A DNA stretch of 64,000 nucleotides from Rhodococcus sp. 105337 (GTDB lineage Bacteria; Actinomycetota; Actinomycetes; Mycobacteriales; Mycobacteriaceae). Location: the NCBI RefSeq assembly GCF_012844225.1, contig NZ_JABAGQ010000012.1, positions 1 through 64,000 on the forward strand, in the 5' to 3' direction. Shown here piece by piece: positions 36,482 to 45,549 of the stretch. Under the pieces are notes generated by a model. The model did not search any database. It was not told the origin of the DNA and was given only the letters and a program-made list of their open reading frames with translations. Position numbers and translations under genes: made by a program. Positions within the stretch are counted from its first letter, which is position 1. The number at the start of each line of letters is the position of its first letter.

Positions 36482-37465
36482 ATGATCCGAGCACGAGGAC
36501 TTACCAAGACGTTCCGTCGCAAGAAGGACACGATCCAGGCAGTGGACGACGTCGACGTCGACGTTGCGGAAGGTGAACTCGTTGCCTTCCTCGGCCCCAA
36601 CGGGGCCGGAAAGTCCACCACCATGCGCATGCTGACCAGCCTCCTGACACCGACATCGGGCACGGCGACGGTCGCCGGGTTCGATGTCGTCCGCGACCCC
36701 GACCGGGTACGCGCCCACATCGGTTACATCGGACAGGGCAACGGCGGTGGCTACTCCTACAAAGTGCGCGACGAGCTGTACAACCAGGGCCGGTTCTACG
36801 GCCTGCCCGCACGCCGATACCGCAGCCGCGCTGCGGAACTCATCGAGGCGCTGGAACTCGGTGGGCTCGAGAAGCGCGGCATCCAATCACTGTCCGGCGG
36901 CCAGAAGCGCCGGTTGGATGTCGCACTCGGTCTCATGCACGAACCGCCACTGCTGTTTCTCGACGAACCCACCACGGGTCTGGACCCACACAGTCGAGCC
37001 AATCTGTGGGAGCACATCCAGGAACTCCGCCGGCGCACCGGTATGACGATCGTGCTCACGACGCACTACCTCGACGAAGCGGACAAGATGGCAGAACGAG
37101 TGGTGGTGATCGACCACGGCCGGATCGTCGCCGACGCGTCGCCGGGCGATCTCGAACGCGAGTATGCCGACGACGTCATCACCGCACGCGTCGCCTCGCC
37201 GGCCGTACTCGACGCCACCGAGGCGGCCGGGCTCGTCCGCCGGGCTCTCCCGCCGGACATCGGAGCCGTGGACACCGAGGTCTCGGGCGATGTCGTCACC
37301 GTCGTCATTGCCACAACCCACGGCGCCGAGCGGCTTCCCGCCGCGCTCGAAGCGATGCGTCTTGCCGGCCTGGCGGTGCTGTCCGCCTCGCTCACGCAGG
37401 CGAGCCTCGACGACGTCTTTCTCAACCTGACCGGTCGCAGCCTGCGAGAGGAGATCGCGTCGTGA
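36482..37465 (+). CDS. ABC exporter ATP-binding protein (DrrA type)
   Basis: A 327-residue ATPase subunit: Walker A GPNGAGKST, Q-loop region, signature LSGGQ, Walker B LLFLDEPTTGLD and H-loop LTTHYLDEADK. It has a C-terminal regulatory extension typical of DrrA-like drug or lipid exporters. It works with the membrane subunit encoded next; the stop overlaps that start (GTGA). It is probably controlled by the divergent TetR protein. Confidence 0.92.
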   Translation: MIRARGLTKTFRRKKDTIQAVDDVDVDVAEGELVAFLGPNGAGKSTTMRMLTSLLTPTSGTATVAGFDVVRDPDRVRAHIGYIGQGNGGGYSYKVRDELYNQGRFYGLPARRYRSRAAELIEALELGGLEKRGIQSLSGGQKRRLDVALGLMHEPPLLFLDEPTTGLDPHSRANLWEHIQELRRRTGMTIVLTTHYLDEADKMAERVVVIDHGRIVADASPGDLEREYADDVITARVASPAVLDATEAAGLVRRALPPDIGAVDTEVSGDVVTVVIATTHGAERLPAALEAMRLAGLAVLSASLTQASLDDVFLNLTGRSLREEIAS

Positions 37466-38289
37466 ACGTGCAGACCGACGTCCCACCGGTTCGTTCCCGC
37501 CCCGCCGACGTAACGGCACCACGGGCTGGGGCCGCAAAATTCACCGCCGACACCGCAGCGGTGTTCATCCGCGAGATACTGCTGCTGCTCCGCGACCCGT
37601 TCAGCCTTACGTTCTCGCTGCTGCAACCCCTCGTGTTCCTCGCGCTCTTCGGCCCGCTCCTCACGGGTGCACTCGGCGTCGGGTCCACCGCCGAGACGTT
37701 GCAGTGGTTCGTGCCCGGCGTGATCGTCATGATTGCGCTGTTCGGCACCTCGATGACGGGTTCGAACCTGTTGTACGAATTGATGACGGGATCCTACGAA
37801 CGCGTACTCGCGACCCCGCTGTGCAGGTCTTCACTTCTCGTGGGACGAGCGCTGAAAGAGTTCGCGCCGCTCATGATTCAGGGTCTGCTCATCGTGATCG
37901 TGTGTGTGCCGTTCGGTTTCGAGTTGTACCCGTTCCATGTACTTGCGGGACTGGCGCTGCTCGGTGTGTTCGGAATCGGGGTGGGCGCACTGTCCTGTGC
38001 GCTTGCCCTCGCCGCCCAGAACCGCGAGTGGATGTTCTGGACCGTGCAGCAGACTCTGTTGTTCCCGCTCCTGATCCTGTCGGGAATGATGCTGCCGCTC
38101 GATGCGGGCCCCGCATGGATGCGGACGGTCGCGCTGCTCAACCCGCTGACCTACATCGTCGACGCCGAACGGGCGTTGCTCGGAGGTGCGGTTGCCGATC
38201 CGGCTGTCGCACGCGGCGTCCTTGCGGCAGTGCTGACCTGCGTGGTGGGGCTCGTCGTCGGGATCCGCCGGACCCGCCGAACCGTATAG
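37462..38289 (+). CDS. ABC-2 type permease (DrrB type)
   Basis: A 275-residue membrane subunit with six helices. The ABC-2 signature region is visible (MTGSYERVLATPLCRSSLLVGRALKE, then NPLTYIVDAERALLGG). It starts with GTG 37462, overlapping the stop of the ATPase gene by 4 bp. Together they form an exporter of the daunorubicin/lipid type. The cargo is unknown. Confidence 0.9.
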   Translation: MNVQTDVPPVRSRPADVTAPRAGAAKFTADTAAVFIREILLLLRDPFSLTFSLLQPLVFLALFGPLLTGALGVGSTAETLQWFVPGVIVMIALFGTSMTGSNLLYELMTGSYERVLATPLCRSSLLVGRALKEFAPLMIQGLLIVIVCVPFGFELYPFHVLAGLALLGVFGIGVGALSCALALAAQNREWMFWTVQQTLLFPLLILSGMMLPLDAGPAWMRTVALLNPLTYIVDAERALLGGAVADPAVARGVLAAVLTCVVGLVVGIRRTRRTV

Positions 38290-38327
38290 CTCCGAGGTCC
38301 GCCGCTACTCCGGAGTCCACCGGATGC

Positions 38328-38367
38328 AGAAAACCCCCGCGGGCCGCTTTCGCGTCCCACGGGGGTT
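38328..38367 (-). terminator. Terminator after tRNA-Ser(GGA)
   Basis: On the minus strand AACCCCCG and CGGGGGTT form a stem closed by a GC-rich loop, and TTTTCT follows, just beyond the tRNA 3' end. Confidence 0.75.
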
Positions 38368-38371
38368 CCTG

Positions 38372-40007
<1,636 letters not shown>

Positions 40008-40324
40008 CTCCACCGGCTCGACGACGGTCGGCGTCCGCCGCAGACCGCGTGCCGGTCTCCGCCGGTGCCGGGGTCCGAACGGAAAGGCCCGGTTCACGCT
40101 TGTTCCCAAGCTGTGGACAACCCTGTGGAATTCCGGTGGACCGAACGTGGACAACTGCGAGCGCAGCGCTCTGACCTGTGGTTCTCGGAGGGGCCTGCGA
40201 ATTCCACACCCTGTGAGAAATGTCCGTTTCTGCGCGGCGTGGTTCGGTACGGTGCTCGGAGCCGGTCTAAGGCCGTCACGCCGGGCTGTGGCGTCGGCTG
40301 GGCCGACCGGGGCATGATCGACCC
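40008..40324. other. Intergenic region with DnaA-box-like sites
   Basis: This 317-bp gap between aspC and the HhH-GPD gene has no convincing gene. It holds TGTGGACAA (40112-40120, reverse of the actinobacterial DnaA box TTGTCCACA) and CGTGGACAA (40146-40154, one base off), with TGTGGAA between them. CATGAT (40313-40318) is a weak -10 candidate for the next gene. Confidence 0.5.
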
Positions 40325-40906
40325 ATGGACGCAACGCTGAATCTGGTGGGAGACCCCGACGCCGACGCTCTGCTCTCGCAGAATCCGGCGGCGCTGCTCA
40401 TCGGGATGCTGCTCGATCAGCAGGTCCCCATGGAAACCGCGTTCGCGGGCCCGAAGAAGATCGCGGATCGGCTCGGCCGGCTCGATGTCCATGAGATCGC
40501 CGCGATGAAACCCGACGAGTTCATCGCGGTGTGTGCGCAGCCCCCCGCGGTGCACCGGTTCCCGAAGTCGATGGGGGCACGTATCCAGTCGCTGTGCACA
40601 TACCTCGTGGAGCACTACGACGGCGACGCCACCGCGCTCTGGACCTCCGGTGAACCGGACGGCAAGGAAGTGCTGAAGCGGCTGAAAGCGTTGCCGGGAT
40701 ACGGCGACCAGAAGGCACGCATCTTCCTCGCGCTGCTCGGCAAGCAGGTCGGTGTGGAGCCGACGGGCTGGCGAGCAGCGGCGGGCGCCTACGGTGACGA
40801 GAATTCGCGCCGGTCGATCGCCGATGTCGTAGATCAGCAGTCGCTTCTCGAGGTGCGTGAGTTCAAGAAGGCGGCCAAGGCCGAGGCGAAGGCCGCGAAG
40901 AAGTAG
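40325..40906 (+). CDS. HhH-GPD superfamily base-excision repair protein
   Basis: A 193-residue protein of the uncharacterised actinobacterial HhH-GPD family. It has the LLIGMLLDQQVPMETAFAGP start of the glycosylase fold and the helix-hairpin-helix LKALPGYGDQKARIFLALLGK (about residues 118-138). No Fe-S cysteines are present, and the usual catalytic Asp position after the hairpin is not clearly recognisable. It may be a DNA glycosylase or a DNA-binding relative. The tail is Lys/Ala-rich. It converges with the LLM gene; a hairpin separates them. Confidence 0.83.
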   Translation: MDATLNLVGDPDADALLSQNPAALLIGMLLDQQVPMETAFAGPKKIADRLGRLDVHEIAAMKPDEFIAVCAQPPAVHRFPKSMGARIQSLCTYLVEHYDGDATALWTSGEPDGKEVLKRLKALPGYGDQKARIFLALLGKQVGVEPTGWRAAAGAYGDENSRRSIADVVDQQSLLEVREFKKAAKAEAKAAKK

Positions 40907-40931
40907 CCCGGCTGGGTCACCGGGCTACTTC
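40900..40931. terminator. Shared terminator of the HhH-GPD and LLM genes
   Basis: A perfect 12-bp stem GAAGTAGCCCGG and complement, with an 8-base loop, begins in the HhH-GPD stop codon. The LLM stop lies 9 bases beyond. Confidence 0.75.
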
Positions 40932-40940
40932 GTTGCGAGA

Positions 40941-42050
40941 TCAGAGTTCGCGGAACCGCGGGATGAGATGCTCCGCGACGTGCTTCGCCTCGTCGATCAG
41001 CGGCCATCCCGCGAGGATGAGGGTGGTCAATCCGGTTTCGTCGCGCAGCGTGCGCACATGCCCGGTGATCTCGTCCGGTTCGCCGACGTAGTACACCGCC
41101 GACGATCCGGTGGCGAAGATATCCAGCGGCGACCAGGCGGTGATGCCCGCGTACAGACCGTCGCCGAGGTACAGGTCCTCGGGCTCGGGCAATTTGCCGG
41201 CGTTGATCGTGTCGACCCAGCCCTGTCGCTGCGCGTCGCGAGCGGTGAACGTCTCCAAGGTCTGCTGACCACCGGTCCGGCGGCGCACCGCATTGTCGAG
41301 CACCTCGCGGATCCGCTCGATCCCGGTCTTCTCGAACAGCGAGCGGAACCGGTCGAGCGCCTCGGCGCGATTCGGGCGCACGATCACGCCCGACAGGCCA
41401 CCGAAGTCGCTGAACTCGCGCCCCTCGGCGGCAGCGGATGCGCGCGCTGCGGTGAACTTGTCTCGGACGAAAGCGTTTTCGCGCAGCATCACCAGGTAGG
41501 CGTCGAGCACCTTGCCGGAGTTCTGCAGGCCGGCGGGGGAATCGCCTGTGCCCCAGAGGGGCACCGTGTGCCCGGTTTCGGGCGGATCGATCCGCAGCGG
41601 GGTGTTGGGAAAGTTCGACTCCGTGCCTTCGGCGTAGATGCGGCGGAAGTCGGCCCAGTACTGCTCACCGAGTTCGTAACGCCGATCGTGCTCGACGTTC
41701 ATGTCGTACTTGGTGAGGATGTTCTCCCGGCCGTTGACGGAATTGATCATCAACCGGCCACCGCTGAACGCGTCGAAGGTCAGCGCCTTTTCGGCGAGGA
41801 GCCGCGCGGGTGTCATGTTGGCGTAGACCGCGACGAGGAACTTCATCCGGCTGGTGTGCGCCGCGGCCCACGTGGCGGAGATGAACGGGTCGTTCGGCCA
41901 GGTCGCCACGAGCGCGCCGTCGAAGCCGCCGTCGTCGATGGTCTTGGCCAGCTCGATCTGTCGCTGCCCGTCGACCGGGTACAGCCCGTCCGGGCTCCAG
42001 GGATAGTCGCCGTCCGCCTGGGTGAGATACCAGAAGGTCTTGATGCCCAT
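40941..42050 (-). CDS. LLM-class flavin-dependent monooxygenase (SsuD-like)
   Basis: A 369-residue luciferase-like flavin monooxygenase resembling alkanesulfonate monooxygenase SsuD: FWYLTQADGDYPW at the start, AAHTSRMKFLVAVYANMTPARLLAEKALTFDAFSGGRLMINSVNG in the barrel, and PLWGTGDSPAG. SsuD enzymes use reduced FMN and oxygen to release sulfite from sulfonates. No flavin reductase is encoded nearby. Its ATG overlaps the stop of thiM by one base, and it is the last gene of the sulfurtransferase-thiM-LLM operon. The real substrate, perhaps a sulfur heterocycle or sulfonate, is inferred only. Confidence 0.85.
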   Translation of the reverse strand: MGIKTFWYLTQADGDYPWSPDGLYPVDGQRQIELAKTIDDGGFDGALVATWPNDPFISATWAAAHTSRMKFLVAVYANMTPARLLAEKALTFDAFSGGRLMINSVNGRENILTKYDMNVEHDRRYELGEQYWADFRRIYAEGTESNFPNTPLRIDPPETGHTVPLWGTGDSPAGLQNSGKVLDAYLVMLRENAFVRDKFTAARASAAAEGREFSDFGGLSGVIVRPNRAEALDRFRSLFEKTGIERIREVLDNAVRRRTGGQQTLETFTARDAQRQGWVDTINAGKLPEPEDLYLGDGLYAGITAWSPLDIFATGSSAVYYVGEPDEITGHVRTLRDETGLTTLILAGWPLIDEAKHVAEHLIPRFREL

Positions 42051-42904
42051 CAGTGTGCGTCCTTCGTCGGGAGATCGAGAGTGTCGATGCGTGCGCGGGC
42101 GCGAAGCGCCGCCGCATCGACGGTGAACAGTGCGTCGAGGTAGGCCACCGCGAACGAACCGGGACCGGTGGAGTTCTCCTCGGCGATCTCCGACGCGACC
42201 GCGACGTGGGTGTGGGCGGCCGCGAGGCCGATCAGCGGCGTCGGAGCAACCGCGAGGTACGCCGCGACCAGGCCGCCGAGCGAGCATCCGGTGGAGGTCA
42301 CGCGGGGGAGCATCGCGCTGCCACCGCCGATGCGCAGTCCGGTGATCTCACCGTTGCGGTCGCGGCCGACCAGGTAGTCGATCGGCCCCGACGCGGACAC
42401 GGCGTCCGCGTGCTCGAGCAGAGCCAGCGCGGCAGGCAGGGCGGCTGCGGCCTCGTCGGCACTGTCGACACCGCGGGTGTCGCCGCCGAGTCCGGCGAGC
42501 GCGATGATCTCGGATGCGTTGCCGCGGACCGCGGTCGGCCGGAACTTCAGCAGATCCGCGGCGAGACCGGTGCGCCAGGACAGGCCGCCGACCCCGACCG
42601 GATCCAGCACCCATGGGGTGCCGGCATCGTGTGCGGCTTCGGCGGCGCGGGTGAAGGCGAGGGCGGTCCCGTCGTCGGGCGTCCCGAGGTTGACGAGCAC
42701 ACCGCCGGCGATGCGCGCGAACTCTCCGGCTTCGTGTGCGTTGTCGATGTGCGCGTTGCTGGCACCGGCCGCGAGCAGCACGTTGGTGAGGAAGTTCGCG
42801 GAGACGATATTGGTGAGCGACTGCACCAGCGGCACTTGCGCACGGAGCGCGTCGAGGGCAGAGACGAGATCGTCGACGGTGGGAGCATTCGTCGTGGTAG
42901 TCAC
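42050..42904 (-). CDS. thiM: Hydroxyethylthiazole kinase
   Basis: Phosphorylates 4-methyl-5-(2-hydroxyethyl)thiazole for thiamine salvage. The 284-residue ribokinase-fold protein shows VPLVQSLTNIVSANFLTNVLLAAGAS, WVLDPVGVGG, NASEIIALAG and the anion-hole/catalytic VTSTGCSLGG (with Cys). No thiD or thiE is near, and no TPP riboswitch was seen. GTG 42904 has AGGA 5 bases upstream; an upstream ATG at 42955 would add 17 residues. Being placed between a sulfurtransferase and a flavin monooxygenase is unusual for thiM. Confidence 0.88.
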   Translation of the reverse strand: MTTTTNAPTVDDLVSALDALRAQVPLVQSLTNIVSANFLTNVLLAAGASNAHIDNAHEAGEFARIAGGVLVNLGTPDDGTALAFTRAAEAAHDAGTPWVLDPVGVGGLSWRTGLAADLLKFRPTAVRGNASEIIALAGLGGDTRGVDSADEAAAALPAALALLEHADAVSASGPIDYLVGRDRNGEITGLRIGGGSAMLPRVTSTGCSLGGLVAAYLAVAPTPLIGLAAAHTHVAVASEIAEENSTGPGSFAVAYLDALFTVDAAALRARARIDTLDLPTKDAH

Positions 42905-42959
42905 AGAAATCCTGTCGGAGAGGGGGATTCGGGGCAGGGTCAGGACCGGGGACATCGCG

Positions 42960-43880
42960 TCATGCGTCGCCCTTCCCTTCCGTGACGGTCGATTCGGTCG
43001 CGGTCGTGCCGGTGACCATGGGCAGGGCGGGATCTGCGGCCCACTCCTCGAGCGACCCGTCGTAGACCGCGATGTCGTCGCGTCCCGCCCGGACCAGCGC
43101 GAGTGCGACCAGGCACGCGGACACGCCACCACCGCAGTAGAGGATCACCGGACGTGCAGCGCCGGCGAGTGCCGCATCGGCCAGTTCGGCCACGTGCGAC
43201 GCGGACCGCAGGGTGCCGTCGTCGAGCAGGCTCTTGGCCGAGAGGTTGAGGCTTCCCGGGATGTGCCCGCGACGCGCGTAGCGGGTGGTCGCGGTGCCTG
43301 TGAACTGCTCGTGGTCGAGGGCGCAGACCAAGGTGCCGGGCTCGTCTCCTCGGACGACGCCGACGACGTCCTCCCGATCGCGCCACAGTCCGCGGTCGGT
43401 CAGGTCGGTTCGGATGCCGGTGGCGTGGTTCTCTGCGGCGTCGCCGGTCTCGACGGGAAGCCCCAGCGCAGTCCAGCGTGCGAGACCACCGTCGAGCACG
43501 CGGGCGGGGATGCCGACGTTGCGCAGCATCCACCACAGGCGGGAAGCCCACGTCATGCCGCCGTCGTCGTAGACGACGATGTCGGCGCCGGGAGCGACTC
43601 CGAGTCCGGCGAGGGCTCGGGCGAGTCCGTCCGGAGCCGGACGGGAGAAGTGCAGGGTGGGATGGTCGGCGCTGAGATCTCCGAGCAGATCGGCGTGCAC
43701 CGAACCCGGCAGGTGGGCGCCGCGCCAGGCCGCGTATCCGGATTCGGGGCGGTAGTCGCCGTCGAATCGCGGTTTGGGGAAGGACACCGTGGCGTCCAGG
43801 ATCGTGTAGGTGCCGACGTCACGTGCCAGTGTTTCGGCGCTGATCAGCACCTGCTCGGATGGTGAAGCCTGGTCGGGCAC
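42960..43880 (-). CDS. sseA: Sulfurtransferase (thiosulfate/3-mercaptopyruvate type)
   Basis: A 306-residue two-domain rhodanese. The active-site Cys249 sits in CGGGVSA of the second domain, and the first domain lacks the Cys, as expected. The six-residue loop is closest to 3-mercaptopyruvate sulfurtransferases, though the donor cannot be assigned with certainty. GTG 43880 has AAAGGA 7 bases upstream. It is the first gene of the operon running into thiM and the LLM monooxygenase, and is divergent from a GntR regulator. Confidence 0.88.
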   Translation of the reverse strand: MPDQASPSEQVLISAETLARDVGTYTILDATVSFPKPRFDGDYRPESGYAAWRGAHLPGSVHADLLGDLSADHPTLHFSRPAPDGLARALAGLGVAPGADIVVYDDGGMTWASRLWWMLRNVGIPARVLDGGLARWTALGLPVETGDAAENHATGIRTDLTDRGLWRDREDVVGVVRGDEPGTLVCALDHEQFTGTATTRYARRGHIPGSLNLSAKSLLDDGTLRSASHVAELADAALAGAARPVILYCGGGVSACLVALALVRAGRDDIAVYDGSLEEWAADPALPMVTGTTATESTVTEGKGDA

Positions 43881-43910
43881 GCGGTCGTCCTTTCGTGGAA
43901 CTCGTTTGCG

Positions 43911-43939
43911 ACGCTAAACGACCACGAGCGTATACGCAA
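43911..43939 (-). promoter_or_regulatory. Promoter of the sseA-thiM-LLM operon
   Basis: On the minus strand TTGCGT (43934-43939) and TAGCGT (43911-43916) are separated by exactly 17 bp. The perfect 10-bp palindrome GCGTATACGC (43928-43937), flanked by CACGA/TCGTG arms at 43923-43927 and 43944-43948, overlaps the -35 box. It is a good operator candidate for the divergent GntR protein. Confidence 0.65.
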
Positions 43940-44002
43940 GTATTCGTGTGTCATCAATGGCATAATCGGCGGACACACCGGGATCAGCACACGGGGGCAC
44001 AC

Positions 44003-44692
44003 ATGACCGAGCAGGACACTGCGGCAGAGTTGGGGAGTTCGCTCCTCGTAGTGCCGCCGACCGGGCGCGACGACCAGACGTCCAAGCAGTACCTGCGTCT
44101 GCGCTCGGACATCCTCGCCGGCAAGTTCCCGCGGGGTGCGGCTCTGCACGAGACTCAGCTCAGCGAGACGTACGGCGCGTCGCGCACGCCGATCCGGGAA
44201 GCGCTGAACTGGCTCGCCCACGACGGTCTGCTGGAACGCGCGAATCGCGGTTTCCGGGTGCGTTCGGGCACGCCCGAGGACGTGATCGAGATCTACGCCG
44301 CGCGAGTGGCGCTCGAGTCGGAGGCTGCGGGTGCCGCTGCCATCCGGCACACCGACCTGGATCTGGCCCGTCTGGAGCGACTTCACGACTCGTGTTGCCA
44401 TGCGACGGGCGAGGTCGCGGTGCGAACGGGAAACTTCCGGTTCCACGAGGCGCTGTGGCAGGCGGCGCACAACTCCACGATCACGGCGCTGCTGGTGAGG
44501 TTGACCACCCAACTCCGGATCTACGACTCCGGCCCGCCGTCGAACTACGGCGAGCCCGACCTGCTCAACGACGAGCACGCCCAGATCCTCGACGCACTCC
44601 GGGCGCGCGACGAGACCGCGGCCCGCGAACACATGCGCGCGCATCTCGAGCGCAGCCGGGAGCAGCGCATCCGGATGTTCGCGGGGAGCTGA
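44003..44692 (+). CDS. GntR family regulator (FCD domain)
   Basis: A 229-residue GntR/FadR-type regulator. The winged helix is at about residues 25-90 (YLRLRSDILAGKFPRGAALHETQLSETYGASRTPIREALNWLAHDGLLE) and the helical FCD effector domain follows, with metal-binding type His and Asp residues. It is divergent from the sseA-thiM-LLM operon, with a 122-bp gap that holds a palindromic operator candidate. It is likely the operon's ligand-responsive regulator. A CATAAT -10 candidate lies at 43961-43966. Confidence 0.88.
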   Translation: MTEQDTAAELGSSLLVVPPTGRDDQTSKQYLRLRSDILAGKFPRGAALHETQLSETYGASRTPIREALNWLAHDGLLERANRGFRVRSGTPEDVIEIYAARVALESEAAGAAAIRHTDLDLARLERLHDSCCHATGEVAVRTGNFRFHEALWQAAHNSTITALLVRLTTQLRIYDSGPPSNYGEPDLLNDEHAQILDALRARDETAAREHMRAHLERSREQRIRMFAGS

Positions 44693-44726
44693 GCGCAGGC
44701 CGCGTCGAACTCGGTCACCGTCGAAC

Positions 44727-45371
44727 TCAGTCGCTCTCGGGCGACGCGGTCGTACCGTCGTCTTCCGCCAGAATCCGGTACAGCGCCTTCTTGGCATCGG
44801 TGAGCACCTTGTGTGCCGCGGTGACGTCCGCGTCGGTTCCGGTCACGGCGACAGACCGCGCCGCGTGCTGCAACCCGTGCAGGGCTGCACGCAGGTCCGG
44901 TGTCTCCGCTTCGCGGGTGTGGCCCTCGAACGGGTCTGCCGGGACGTTCTCCGGGTCGTCGACGAGAGCGCGGCCCTCGTCGGTGAGCGAGACGAGCTTG
45001 CGTCCGCCGTTCTTGTCGACGACGACGAGTCCTTCGTCCTCGAGTTGGGCGATGGTCGGGTAGATGGCACCCGGGCTGGGCCGCCATGCCCCGCCGGTGC
45101 GTTCGGCGATGGCCTGCATGAGCTGGTAGCCGTGCATCGGCTCGTCGGTGAGCAGCATCAGGACGGCGGCGCGCACGTCGCCGCGCTGAGCACGGCCCCT
45201 GCGTCCGCCGCGGGGTGGGTGTCCGCCGCGATGCGGCCGGGGATGAGGCCCTCCTCCGGGGTGTTGCGGCGTGCCCCGCTGCGGGCCGTCCGGACGGAAC
45301 GGGCCGTCGGGGAAGAAGTCGTGATCGTGTCCGGCGCGACGCGCGCCGTGGGGGAATCCGTGGATGCGCAT
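44727..45371 (-). CDS. PadR family regulator with His/Gly/Pro-rich N-terminus
   Basis: A 214-residue PadR-like regulator. The winged helix is RGDVRAAVLMLLTDEPMHGYQLMQAIAERTGGAWRPSPGAIYPTIAQLEDEGLV (about residues 63-117), and a helical dimerisation tail follows. The first 60 residues are rich in His, Gly, Pro and Arg, which could bind metal ions or be disordered. ATG 45371 is chosen over GTG 45380; GGAAGGGAG lies 8 bases upstream. A strong promoter with a palindrome in its spacer precedes it, so autoregulation is likely. No target exporter is adjacent. Confidence 0.85.
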   Translation of the reverse strand: MRIHGFPHGARRAGHDHDFFPDGPFRPDGPQRGTPQHPGGGPHPRPHRGGHPPRGGRRGRAQRGDVRAAVLMLLTDEPMHGYQLMQAIAERTGGAWRPSPGAIYPTIAQLEDEGLVVVDKNGGRKLVSLTDEGRALVDDPENVPADPFEGHTREAETPDLRAALHGLQHAARSVAVTGTDADVTAAHKVLTDAKKALYRILAEDDGTTASPESD

Positions 45372-45401
45372 GAGGTGCACTCCCTTCCTGTGGATACGAT
45401 C

Positions 45402-45431
45402 AAGATAGAACGCGATATATCGTTACGTCAA
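45402..45431 (-). promoter_or_regulatory. padR promoter with palindromic spacer
   Basis: On the minus strand TTGACG (45426-45431) and TATCTT (45402-45407) are 18 bp apart. The perfect palindrome CGATATATCG (45413-45422) fills the spacer, a typical place for a PadR operator. Confidence 0.65.
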
Positions 45432-45549
45432 GGGTCGGATATGAACTGACCCACGCAACGCCTCTCCCGCGCGGCCGGGACCAGGGGATGTGCCGGCGAC
45501 GCGGAGACCGACCTGCTCATGTGTCGGCCCGCGCCGGTACTCTCGGCGC

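Noticed and set aside
40008-40324. Replication origin suggested by DnaA-box-like sites
   Set aside because: Only two boxes, no dnaA or dnaN next to it and no AT-rich unwinding region.
42905-42959. TPP riboswitch before thiM
   Set aside because: The short gap after sseA has no room for and no trace of the conserved THI-box sequences.
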